64,000 nt of DNA from Promicromonospora panici (lineage in GTDB: Bacteria > Actinomycetota > Actinomycetes > Actinomycetales > Cellulomonadaceae). Below, one piece after another: positions 1 through 7,590 of this stretch. The stretch covers positions 26,167-90,166 of the forward strand of contig NZ_UWYY01000027.1 of NCBI RefSeq assembly GCF_900608595.1, in the 5' to 3' direction. The stretch's first letter is position 1. Every line of letters begins with the position of its first letter. The notes below the pieces were generated by a model that worked only from the letters and a program-made list of their open reading frames with translations, ran no database searches and was not told the DNA's origin. Position numbers and translations under genes: made by a program.

Positions 1-1357
1 CCTGGCGCGGGTCGTGCAGCGAGCCCAGCGAGACCAGCTCGCGGCCCATGAGGAACTGACCGATCCAGCCGATCAGGATGCGGACCTTGCGGTTTCCGGT
101 CGGCATCGCCATCACGTGGTAGCCGCGGTGGGCGACCCAGGCGAGGAAACCCTTGAGCTTGATGAACCCGAACAGCTCGGCGACGCCCTTGTACAGGCCC
201 AGCGACGCGACGACGCCCACGTTCTTGTGGTCGTAGTCGACGGCGGGCTTGTCCTTGTAGAGGGCCACGATGTTGTCGGCCAGGCGCACGGCCTCGCGGA
301 TCGCGTGCTGCGCGTTCGGCGGGCAGAACTTGCCGGGGTTGAGCACGTCGGGCACGGCGGCGCAGTCGCCCGCGGCCCAAGCGCCCTCGACGATCTCGCC
401 GTCCTCCGTCGCGACCTGCAGCGTGGGGAGCACGATGACGCGGCCCAGCTTGTCGGACGGGAGGTCGGACGCCTCCTTGATGACCGGATTCGCCTTGACC
501 CCGGCGGTCCACACGATGGTCTCGGTGTCGAACTCGACGCCGGTCGACGTCACGACGTGCCCGTCGACGCAGGACGAGAGGAACGTGTTGAGGTGGAACT
601 CGATGCCGCGCTTCTTCAGCTCGGCCAGGGCGTACTCGCCCATCGGCTCGGTGACCTCGGGCAGGATGCGCCCCGCGCCCTCGATCATGACGAACCGCAG
701 GTCGGACGGCTCGATCGTGTGGTACTGCCGCGTCGCGTAGCGCGCCATGTCCTCGATCTCGGCGAGGGCTTCGATGCCCGCGAACCCGCCACCGACGAAG
801 GTGAACGTGAGCATCCGCTTACGCAGGTCGGCGTCCCACGTCGACGATGCGACGTCGAGCCGGTTGATGACGTGGTTCCGGACCGCGATGGCCTCTTCCA
901 CGTTCTTGAAGCCGATAGCCGCTTCCGCCAGGCCCGGGATGGGCAGCGTGCGCGACACCGAGCCGAGGCCGAGGACCAGCTGGTCGTACGTCACCTCGTA
1001 CTCGTCGCCCTCCTCGGGCTGGATCTTCACGGCCTTGCGCCCGTGCTCGATCGTGGTGACCTTGCCCTGCAGCACGTCGATGCCCTTGAGAGCCTTGCGG
1101 TGCGGCGCGACGACGTCGCGGGCGTCGATCGAACCCGCACCCGCCTCAGGCAGGAACGGCGCGTACGTCATGTACGGCCGCGGGTCGACGACGACGATGG
1201 CCGCGTCCCGCTTCTTCAGCTTCTTGCGAAGGCGTCGTGCCACGTAGAGGCCGACGGACCCGCCGCCGAGCACCACGATGCGCGGCACCTTCCGCGGGCG
1301 CGGCGTGCTCGCCGCGTCTGAGGCATGGCTGACCGAGGTCAGGTCGTTCTGAGGCAT
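1..1357 (-). CDS. ndh: Type II NADH dehydrogenase (NADH:quinone oxidoreductase), 3' end cut by window
   Basis: Membrane-associated single-subunit flavoprotein that passes electrons from NADH to quinone without pumping protons. The N-terminus holds a dinucleotide-binding strand-turn-helix (RIVVLGGGSVGLYVARRL, about residues 26-43), and a second nucleotide-binding site lies further in (TFVGGGFAGIEALAE). A C-terminal FAD-contacting stretch, AWAAGDCAAVP, is also present. The reading frame is open to base 1, so the last residues lie outside the window. The ATG at 1357 gives MPQNDLTSVSHASD. A TACCCT hexamer ends 7 nt upstream of that ATG and could be a -10 of a leaderless mRNA (inference). Family assignment is confident from motifs and colinear length. 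Confidence 0.92.
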   Translation of the reverse strand, partial: MPQNDLTSVSHASDAASTPRPRKVPRIVVLGGGSVGLYVARRLRKKLKKRDAAIVVVDPRPYMTYAPFLPEAGAGSIDARDVVAPHRKALKGIDVLQGKVTTIEHGRKAVKIQPEEGDEYEVTYDQLVLGLGSVSRTLPIPGLAEAAIGFKNVEEAIAVRNHVINRLDVASSTWDADLRKRMLTFTFVGGGFAGIEALAEIEDMARYATRQYHTIEPSDLRFVMIEGAGRILPEVTEPMGEYALAELKKRGIEFHLNTFLSSCVDGHVVTSTGVEFDTETIVWTAGVKANPVIKEASDLPSDKLGRVIVLPTLQVATEDGEIVEGAWAAGDCAAVPDVLNPGKFCPPNAQHAIREAVRLADNIVALYKDKPAVDYDHKNVGVVASLGLYKGVAELFGFIKLKGFLAWVAHRGYHVMAMPTGNRKVRILIGWIGQFLMGRELVSLGSLHDPRQ

Positions 1358-1406
1358 GATTCCCAGGGTACCGCGCGCATCGCATCCACATTGACACGAC
1401 AAAGAG

Positions 1407-1434
1407 CGGCGTGTGCGTGAGGCGCACCACGCCG
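1407..1434 (-). terminator. Hairpin between the membrane-protein gene and ndh
   Basis: Arms of about 11-12 nt (CGGCGTGTGCG at 1407-1417 and CGCACCACGCCG at 1423-1434) pair with one bulged base. It lies downstream of the minus-strand gene ending at 1544 and upstream of ndh, so it most likely ends the padR transcript. No strong U-run follows. Confidence 0.5.
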
Positions 1435-1543
1435 TCGTCGCCGCTGCAGAAACTTCCTCGGTTCTCTGGCACGCACAACGGACCACCGCCCCCGGAGGTT
1501 CCCGGCGGACGGCAGTCCGTTGTCAGCGGTCGATCCGCGGCGG

Positions 1544-2866
1544 TCAGTCGGCCTCCGTGGCCTCGAGCGTCGGTTCAACGCCGCCCGACGCCGGACGGTC
1601 GCCCGGGCGCACCGTGTCCCCCGCCGGATCGTTCGCCGAGCGGTCGTGGCCGAGGCCCTCGTGCGCAGGCTCGTCGGACTCCTCGGCCCCCGAGCCGGCC
1701 ACCGCGTCGTCGTCCTCGATCGCCGTCGGCGCCTTGAGGAACGGCCACGGCAGCTCCTGCGGCTGGACGCCGGTCGGCGGGAGCGGGTACTCCGTGCCCT
1801 CACCCTCGGAGTAGCCGCCCACCTCGTCGTCGCCCAGCCCGACCTGATCGGCGGGCACGGCGCTGAGCGGGTAGACGTTCCAGCGCGTACGGCCGTCGGA
1901 CGCGAGCGCCGGCTGGAAGCTCCAGGAGCCCGGGACGTCGGGCACCGACCAGGTGTCCCAGGTCGCGCCGGCGCCTATCGTGCGGATCGGCCGGCCCCGG
2001 TCGTCGAAGAGCTGGACGTCGCGGATCGGGTCGCCCGCTGCGTCGTAGGCGAAGATGTTGCTGACCTGCACGCCGTCGACCCAGACACCGTCGGTGCCTG
2101 CCCCGTCTCCCGCGTTCACCGTCGAGACCTGCGCGTTGCTGAAGCCTTCGGCCCACCCTGCGTCGAAGCCCGTGTAGTAGTCGGCCACGACCGGCCGGGC
2201 GCCGGCCTCGACCTGGGTCATCATCGGGATCGCGAGCAGGCCTGCCGCGACCGACGCCACCGCGACGACACGGGGGAACCATGCCCAGCGCGGGACCCAC
2301 TTGCCTCGCCCCCACTGGATGCTCACGACGATCGCCGCGACCACGAGGACCCGGCCGTGGGTCGACTCCGGCCACAGCACGATGCCGGCCGGGGTGAAGG
2401 ACACCAGGAGCACCTGCGCCACGACCCAGCCCCGCAGGATCCACCACGCCGGCACGAGCGACCGCACGAACTCCACGGCCGCCGCCCACCCCGGCGTGCT
2501 CGTCAGGGGCCGCCACGTGGCGCGCCACCGGTCGGACGCGACGGTCCAGGCCTCGCCGATCGCTCGGGCGGCCGCAGGTATCGGGCGCCGCGCCGGGGCC
2601 GCCGACGGCAGGCCCGCGGCCGCGCGCAGCTCGGCCGCGTACTCGTCGGCGGGCCCGAAGCGCGCCGTGAGGTCGAACACCTGGGTCCCCACGGCGTCGG
2701 CGGGCGCCTCCACGTCGTCCAGGACGGCCTCGGTGAGGTCCGCCTCGAGCCCGTCGGTGAGGTCGTCGGCCACGTCGGGTCCGAGGTCCTCCAGGTGCAG
2801 GCGCACCGCCTGTGCGTAGCCGCGCACGTGTGCGGACAGGGTGTCGGTGCTGGTGGTGGTGCTCAT
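1544..2866 (-). CDS. HAAS-type N-terminal domain membrane protein, padR partner
   Basis: 440-residue protein of unknown function. Residues 10-85 form an acidic helical domain typical of the HAAS/DUF1700 proteins that travel with PadR regulators (HLEDLGPDVADDLTDGLEAD). Three hydrophobic segments follow at about 139-162, 171-187 and 198-216. The remaining ~220 residues look extracytoplasmic and end in an acidic, Pro/Glu-rich tail. The ATG at 2866 overlaps the padR stop (ATGA), so the two genes are translationally coupled. An upstream in-frame start is possible but would lie deep inside padR. The usual role suggested for such pairs is a stress-related or sensory membrane protein repressed by PadR; nothing in the sequence shows an enzymatic site. 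Confidence 0.75.
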   Translation of the reverse strand: MSTTTSTDTLSAHVRGYAQAVRLHLEDLGPDVADDLTDGLEADLTEAVLDDVEAPADAVGTQVFDLTARFGPADEYAAELRAAAGLPSAAPARRPIPAAARAIGEAWTVASDRWRATWRPLTSTPGWAAAVEFVRSLVPAWWILRGWVVAQVLLVSFTPAGIVLWPESTHGRVLVVAAIVVSIQWGRGKWVPRWAWFPRVVAVASVAAGLLAIPMMTQVEAGARPVVADYYTGFDAGWAEGFSNAQVSTVNAGDGAGTDGVWVDGVQVSNIFAYDAAGDPIRDVQLFDDRGRPIRTIGAGATWDTWSVPDVPGSWSFQPALASDGRTRWNVYPLSAVPADQVGLGDDEVGGYSEGEGTEYPLPPTGVQPQELPWPFLKAPTAIEDDDAVAGSGAEESDEPAHEGLGHDRSANDPAGDTVRPGDRPASGGVEPTLEATEAD

Positions 2867-3195
2867 CGAGCTGCCTCGTTCCTCTCGCCGAGAAGTCCGG
2901 CCATGGTGTCGGCGAACTCCTGCCACTCCTTGCGCTGGCTGTTCAGCGCCTCGCGTCCGTGCGGCGTGATGCCGTAGTACTTGCGGTGCGGGCCTTCTTC
3001 GGACGGCACCACGTAGCTCGTGAGCGAGCCGCTCGCGTAGAGGCGGCGCAACGTCCCGTAGACGGACGCCTCACCGGACTCGACGCCGCCGGCGCGCAGC
3101 CGCCGGACGATGTCGTACCCGTAGCCGTCCTCCTGCTCGACGACCGCGAGCACAGCGGCATCCAGCACTCCCTTGAGCAGCTGTGTAGTGTCCAC
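2863..3195 (-). CDS. PadR family transcriptional regulator
   Basis: 110-residue winged-helix repressor. The recognition region GGVESGEASVYGTLRRLYAS and the wing GPHRKYYGITPHGREAL are characteristic of PadR. The GTG at 3195 (VDTTQLLKGVLD) is preferred over the TTG 21 nt upstream. The family usually starts with this motif, and the upstream codons fall in a palindrome that looks like its operator. Its stop overlaps the start of the HAAS-type membrane gene, forming a two-gene operon. Autoregulation is the usual mode for such pairs and fits the palindrome placement. Confidence 0.88.
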   Translation of the reverse strand: MDTTQLLKGVLDAAVLAVVEQEDGYGYDIVRRLRAGGVESGEASVYGTLRRLYASGSLTSYVVPSEEGPHRKYYGITPHGREALNSQRKEWQEFADTMAGLLGERNEAAR

Positions 3196-3200
3196 GCACA

Positions 3201-3225
3201 GCACGGTACCGTGCAATGCGTAATA
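3201..3225 (-). promoter_or_regulatory. Probable padR operator and -10 element
   Basis: A perfect 14-bp palindrome GCACGGTACCGTGC (3201-3214) lies directly 5' of the padR GTG. On the minus strand a TATTAC hexamer (3225-3220) precedes it by 5 nt. A transcript starting from that -10 would begin within or next to the palindrome, so a bound dimer would block initiation. The palindrome is seen directly; the binding role is inferred. Confidence 0.55.
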
Positions 3226-3346
3226 CCGCCATGAAACGCGCGGCGTGTCACCTCCGGCTCATGCCCTGCGGGTATGGCCTGAGCCTGCGGTTCCGCTTCG
3301 GGCGCGTGCCTCGTTCCTCGGCCGCACCCTGCGCGTCACCTCCGGC

Positions 3347-4297
3347 TCATGCCATGGACAGCGCGATCCCGTCGAGGATGTCGTGCTCGCTCGTCACCAC
3401 GCCGGTCAGGGACCCACCCGCCGCCTCGACGTCGGCCGCGACGCGCATGATCACCTCGGACCAGACCAGGGCGCCGGCCGCGATGACGTCGACCCGGCCC
3501 GGGTGCAGGAAGCCCATCGCCACCCGCTCGGCGCGGGGCGCCGCGAGCAGCGCCGCACAGGAGTCCAGCACGGTCGCGACCGGCAGCTCGGCCTGGTCAA
3601 CGCGCTCGCGCCGGTATTCGGTGAGGCCCAGCGCGTGCGCGGTCACGGTGGTGATCGACCCGGCCAGGCCCACGAGGGTGGTGGTCTTCGCGAGCGGGAC
3701 CACGCGGGCGGCGTCGTCCAGGTGGGCCCGCACGTCCGCGCGGGCCGCCTCGATCTCGGCGTCCGACGGCGGATCGCCGTGCAGGTGCCGTTCCGTCATC
3801 CGCACCGAGCCGACGTCCATCGACACGCTCGCGTCCACCGAACCCGTGCCGAGGACCAGCTCGGTGGACCCGCCGCCGAGATCGACCACGAGGAACGGAC
3901 CCGCGTGCGCCTCCGCGACCGCGCCGGTGGCGCCGCGGAACGACAGCTGAGCCTCCTCGCCACCGCTGATCACCTCGACGTCGACGCCGAGCGCGGCCCG
4001 CACGCCGTCGAAGAACGCGTCCCGGTTCCGCGCGTCCCGCGTGGCCGACGTCGCCACGAAACGCACCTGCTGCGCTCCCGCGGCCTCGATCGCGGCCGCG
4101 TACTCGCGGGTCGCCACCAGTGTCCGCTCCAGCGCCTCGGGCGCGAGCTCACCGGTGCGGTCCACGCCCTGGCCCAGCCGCACCACCTCCATGCGGCGGT
4201 CGAGCTCGGTGAAGTTTCCGGCGGCGTCGACATCCGCGACGAGCAGGCGGATCGAGTTGGTGCCGCAGTCGATCGCGGCTACGCGAGAGGAAGTCAC
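3347..4297 (-). CDS. ppx: Exopolyphosphatase / guanosine pentaphosphate phosphatase (Ppx-GppA family)
   Basis: 316-residue cytoplasmic hydrolase of the ASKHA fold. It would release phosphate from polyphosphate or convert pppGpp to ppGpp. The first phosphate loop AAIDCGTNSIRLLVADV sits at the N-terminus and the second, LVVDLGGGSTELVLG, near residue 130. The single-domain size matches the short actinobacterial Ppx2 type and lacks the C-terminal HD domain of E. coli Ppx. The GTG at 4297 is preferred to the ATG 33 nt upstream because GGGAG lies about 9 nt before it. It is the last gene of the conserved eno-ftsB-DUF501-ppx run, separated from DUF501 by a repeat hairpin. Confidence 0.9.
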   Translation of the reverse strand: MTSSRVAAIDCGTNSIRLLVADVDAAGNFTELDRRMEVVRLGQGVDRTGELAPEALERTLVATREYAAAIEAAGAQQVRFVATSATRDARNRDAFFDGVRAALGVDVEVISGGEEAQLSFRGATGAVAEAHAGPFLVVDLGGGSTELVLGTGSVDASVSMDVGSVRMTERHLHGDPPSDAEIEAARADVRAHLDDAARVVPLAKTTTLVGLAGSITTVTAHALGLTEYRRERVDQAELPVATVLDSCAALLAAPRAERVAMGFLHPGRVDVIAAGALVWSEVIMRVAADVEAAGGSLTGVVTSEHDILDGIALSMA

Positions 4298-4367
4298 GCG
4301 AGGATTCTCCCAGGCGCTCGTGCTGCCCAAGGTCGGACGTGCCGCCTCGCGAGAAACCTCACGTCGT

Positions 4368-4424
4368 TGTGAGCGTGATCGTTGCGCCTACAACGGACAC
4401 GTAGTCGCAACGGTCACGCTCACA
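4368..4424. repeat. Palindromic repeat family A, copy 1
   Basis: Two 24-nt arms (4368-4391, 4401-4424) that begin TGTGAGCGTGATCGTTGCG and match at 22 of 24 positions around a 9-nt loop, AACGGACAC. It lies between DUF501 and ppx, two genes read in the same direction. Near-identical elements occur at 21680-21736 and 49561-49629. It probably folds as a terminator or processing hairpin; its recurrence points to a dispersed element. Confidence 0.8.
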
Positions 4425-4442
4425 GCCAGGCGCGCCTGCAGC

Positions 4443-4943
4443 TCAGCAGGTGCAGCGGTCCGGGCGCCACATGTCCCTGGCCAGCTCGAGCGCCTCGTCA
4501 CCGAGCGGGTTCACGCCAGGTCCGGCGGCGAGCGCGTGCGCGAAGAGCACGTGCAGGCACTTGACGCGCGTCGGCATGCCACCCGCGGAGATGCCGTCGA
4601 TCTCGTCGACGTGGCCGATGGCCTCCCGCTGCGCGAGGTAGTGCTCGTGCGCCTTCCGGTACGCGGCGGCGAGCTCCTCGTCGGACTCGAGCCGCGCCGT
4701 CATCTCCCTCATCACGCCGTTCGCCTCGAGCGTCGACGCGGCGGCGGTAGCGCCCGGGTGGGTCAGGTAGAAGACGGTCGGGAACGGGGTGCCGTCGGGC
4801 AGGCGCGGCGCGGTGCGCACCACCGTCGGACGGCCGCACACACAGCGCGCCGCGATCCCCACGACGCCGCGCGGCTCGCGGCCGAGCTGCTCGGCCAGGA
4901 CGCGCAGATCGTCGTCGGACACGGTTTCAGTCGCGGTGTTCAC
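4443..4943 (-). CDS. DUF501 family protein
   Basis: 166-residue protein of unknown function found almost always between ftsB and ppx in Actinobacteria. Visible features are a CVCGRP cluster near residue 37, the stretch PFPTVFYLTHPGA, and a C-terminal block PTRVKCLHVLFAHALA...VNPLGDEALELA, ending DRCTC. The paired cysteines could bind metal (inference). The start is taken as the GTG at 4943 (VNTATETVSDDDL), the first start downstream of ftsB that keeps the full conserved domain. The ribosome-binding site is weak. Synteny with M. tuberculosis Rv1023-Rv1026 supports the assignment. Confidence 0.85.
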   Translation of the reverse strand: MNTATETVSDDDLRVLAEQLGREPRGVVGIAARCVCGRPTVVRTAPRLPDGTPFPTVFYLTHPGATAAASTLEANGVMREMTARLESDEELAAAYRKAHEHYLAQREAIGHVDEIDGISAGGMPTRVKCLHVLFAHALAAGPGVNPLGDEALELARDMWRPDRCTC

Positions 4944-4990
4944 CCAACAATTGTCGCCCAGACCGAGGGCGCTGTCGGCAAGTGATGGAT

Positions 4991-5881
4991 CTACTCGCCG
5001 CCGCCCGCGATCCGCACCGAGTCCCACACGCTCTGGTACCAGGGGGTGTCCGTGTCCTCGGACGCGCCCGGCGACGGCTCGACCACGCCGGGCGCCGGCT
5101 CGTCCGGTTGCACGGAGTCCGTGTCGAGCGGCCGCCACACCTTGTCCCCCGGCATGACGAACCTGAGGCGCGAGCGAGCCTGCTCGATCACGTACGACGG
5201 GTCGTCCCAGCGGGTCAGCTCGGTCTCGAGCTCCGCCTTCTGCTCCTGCTGCTCGCTCAGCTCGGACCGCAGGTCCCGCAGCTCGGACTGCTGCGTCACG
5301 ACGGCGCGCACCGTCGGCAGCAGCAGCACCACCGCGAGCAGCACCACCACCGACAGCACCATCGCGCGAACCGTCAGCACCTCCGGCAGCACGAGCCCGA
5401 AGCTGCCGCGCTTGCGGGCGGAGCGCGGCGGCGCGACGCTCGCGGTCGCCGTCGAGCGACGGCGTGGCTGCGTGGGCCGCTTCGCACCGCTGCCCGACGC
5501 CGGACGCGCGCTCCGTGGGGCGGCCGCGGCCGGACGGGCGGGTGCGCTCCGGGGCGCGGCGGTACGACGGCTCGCCGACGACGGCGCGGCGGGCTTCCGG
5601 CCGGCCGCCTTCGTCGTCGCGCCCTTCGCGGACGCACCCTTGGCCGCCGAGGTTCTTGCCGACGCGCTCTTGGCCGGCGCCTTCTTTGCCGGCGTGCTCT
5701 TTGCCGACGAGCCCGCCGAACCGGACGGCTTCTTCGGCGCGGCCTTGCCCTTGCCGGACGGCGTCGTCCCCTTCGCGCCCGTGGAACCCGCCCCCGAACC
5801 CGCGCGCGAGGTCGACGACGGGCGCGCACCCGAGCCGCGCGCCGAACCCGAGGGCCGCGCCGGGCGCCGTGAGGAAGGCAT
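4991..5881 (-). CDS. ftsB: FtsB/DivIC-like septum formation initiator with a long basic N-terminal tail
   Basis: 296-residue bitopic divisome protein. Residues 1-160 are a low-complexity Ala/Ser/Pro/Lys/Arg tail with lysine- and alanine-rich repeats resembling histone H1 tails. A single transmembrane segment lies at about 172-193, a coiled coil (QQSELRDLRSELSEQQEQKA) at 194-224, and the family block DPSYVIEQARSRLRFVMPGDK at 227-247. An acidic Pro-rich C-terminus follows. The ATG at 5881 has no clear Shine-Dalgarno sequence, but CACAAT ends 6 nt upstream, so the message may be leaderless (inference). It sits between eno and DUF501, the standard actinobacterial arrangement. The tail is longer than in most FtsB proteins, and its Ala/Lys bias suggests DNA or cell-wall polymer contact, unproven. 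Confidence 0.9.
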   Translation of the reverse strand: MPSSRRPARPSGSARGSGARPSSTSRAGSGAGSTGAKGTTPSGKGKAAPKKPSGSAGSSAKSTPAKKAPAKSASARTSAAKGASAKGATTKAAGRKPAAPSSASRRTAAPRSAPARPAAAAPRSARPASGSGAKRPTQPRRRSTATASVAPPRSARKRGSFGLVLPEVLTVRAMVLSVVVLLAVVLLLPTVRAVVTQQSELRDLRSELSEQQEQKAELETELTRWDDPSYVIEQARSRLRFVMPGDKVWRPLDTDSVQPDEPAPGVVEPSPGASEDTDTPWYQSVWDSVRIAGGGE

Positions 5882-5962
5882 GGGTTGATTGTGCCGATTC
5901 GGCGGGGCTTTGTACCGGCATTACCTCCGGCGCGCCGTGTGTCGAAACTGTGGAACGTGAAA

Positions 5963-6034
5963 GTCCGCCCCGACCACACGATCCGGCACGTGTTCCGCGT
6001 GAAACGCGTGCCGGATCGTGTGATCGAGGCGGAC
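5963..6034. terminator. Long hairpin downstream of eno
   Basis: Arms of 31 nt (5963-5993, 6004-6034) match at 28 positions around a 10-nt loop. The three differences are C/T changes of the kind that leave G-U pairs. It separates eno from ftsB on the minus strand and probably ends the eno message. The stem is much longer than a minimal terminator needs. Confidence 0.65.
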
Positions 6035-6099
6035 CTTCCAGCCACGCACCCGCTGGTCGAACGGTTGAGGCCCCCTCGACCAGCGGTGTCAGACGGAGA

Positions 6100-7380
6100 T
6101 CAGCCCTGGAAGCGCGGGAACGCCGACCGGCCGGCGTAGGTGCCTGCCTCGTCGAGCGCCTCTTCGATGCGCAGCAGCTGGTTGTACTTGGCGATGCGCT
6201 CGCCACGGGCGGTGGCGCCGGTCTTGATCTGGCCGGCGTTCGTCGCGACGGAGAGGTCCGCGATGGTGGTGTCCTCGGTCTCGCCGGAGCGGTGCGAGGT
6301 CATCGTGGTGAAGCCGTTGCGCTGGGCCAGCTCCACGGCGTCGAGCGTCTCGGTGAGCGTGCCGATCTGGTTGAGCTTCACGAGCAGCGAGTTGGCCGCC
6401 TTGAGCTCGATGCCCTTGGCGAGACGCTCCGGGTTGGTGACGAACAGGTCGTCGCCCACGATCTGCACCTTGTCGCCGACCTTGCCCATGAGCCCGGACC
6501 AGGCCTCCCACTCGTCCTCGGACAGCGGGTCCTCGATCGAGACCAGCGGGTAGTCCGCGACGAGCTGCTCGTAGTACGCGACCATCTCGTCCGACGTCTT
6601 CTTGCCGCCCTCGAACGCGTACACGCCGTCGGAGAAGAACTCCGTGGCGGCCACGTCGAGCGCGAGCGCGACGTCGGTGCCCGCCTTGAGCCCCGCGCGC
6701 TCGATGGCGACGAGGATCAGGTCGAGCGCCTCACGGTTGCTGGCGAGGTTCGGCGCGAAGCCGCCCTCGTCGCCCAGGCCAGTGCTCAGGCCCTTCTCCT
6801 TCAGCACGGACTTGAGGGCGTGGTACACCTCGGTGCCGGTGCGCAGCGCCTCCTTGAAGGTCGGCGCGCCGATCGGGGCGACCATGAACTCCTGGATGTC
6901 GACGTTCGAGTCCGCGTGGGACCCGCCGTTCAGGATGTTCATCATCGGCACGGGCAGGACGTGCGCGTTCGGGCCGCCCACGTAACGGAACAGGTCCAGG
7001 CCGGAGCTCTTGGCGGCGGCCTTCGCGACGGCGAGCGACACGCCAAGGATCGCGTTCGCGCCCAGCTTGCCCTTGTTCGGGGTGCTGTCCAGGTCGAGGA
7101 GCGCCTGGTCGATGATGCGCTGCTCCTCGGCGTCATACCCGACGAGCTCGGGGGCGATCTCGTCGTTGACGGCCGCGACCGCCTTCTCGACGCCCTTGCC
7201 CAGGTAACGGCTCTTGTCGCCGTCACGCAGCTCGACGGCCTCGAACGCGCCGGTCGAGGCGCCGGACGGGACCGCCGCACGGGCGAAGGTGTCGTCGTCC
7301 AGGACGATCTCTACCTCCACGGTGGGGTTGCCGCGCGAGTCGAGGATCTCGCGTGCTCCAACGGCTTCGATGCTAGCCAC
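6100..7380 (-). CDS. eno: Enolase (phosphopyruvate hydratase)
   Basis: 426-residue glycolytic enzyme that interconverts 2-phosphoglycerate and phosphoenolpyruvate. Full length for the family. Motifs include the N-terminal ILDSRGNPTVEVE, the loop GASTGAFEAVELRDGD, LGDEGGFAPN with a catalytic Glu, the metal-ligand segments SIEDPLSEDEW and IVGDDLFVTN, the active-site Lys region ANSLLVKLNQIGTLTE, and the signature MTSHRSGETEDTTIADL. It starts at a GTG (7380) preceded by AAGGAG. First gene of the conserved eno-ftsB-DUF501-ppx series; a divergent ABC exporter lies upstream. Confidence 0.98.
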   Translation of the reverse strand: MASIEAVGAREILDSRGNPTVEVEIVLDDDTFARAAVPSGASTGAFEAVELRDGDKSRYLGKGVEKAVAAVNDEIAPELVGYDAEEQRIIDQALLDLDSTPNKGKLGANAILGVSLAVAKAAAKSSGLDLFRYVGGPNAHVLPVPMMNILNGGSHADSNVDIQEFMVAPIGAPTFKEALRTGTEVYHALKSVLKEKGLSTGLGDEGGFAPNLASNREALDLILVAIERAGLKAGTDVALALDVAATEFFSDGVYAFEGGKKTSDEMVAYYEQLVADYPLVSIEDPLSEDEWEAWSGLMGKVGDKVQIVGDDLFVTNPERLAKGIELKAANSLLVKLNQIGTLTETLDAVELAQRNGFTTMTSHRSGETEDTTIADLSVATNAGQIKTGATARGERIAKYNQLLRIEEALDEAGTYAGRSAFPRFQG

Positions 7381-7590
7381 GGGGTCTCCTTCTAAGGATG
7401 TTGCTCGGAGGTTACGGCCCTCAGCCTAGAACGTCCCGCGACGGAGCGCGGAACCGTCCACCGCTGCCGCTTCCTGGGAGCCGTGACTGCAATTCACAGG
7501 TCCGTCACAGGACCGGGACAGGGCCACCACAGAGCACGGGCCTAACGTTCCAGCTCCCGCAGTCCCCCTCCGGACCCCAGGCAGGAGCCC

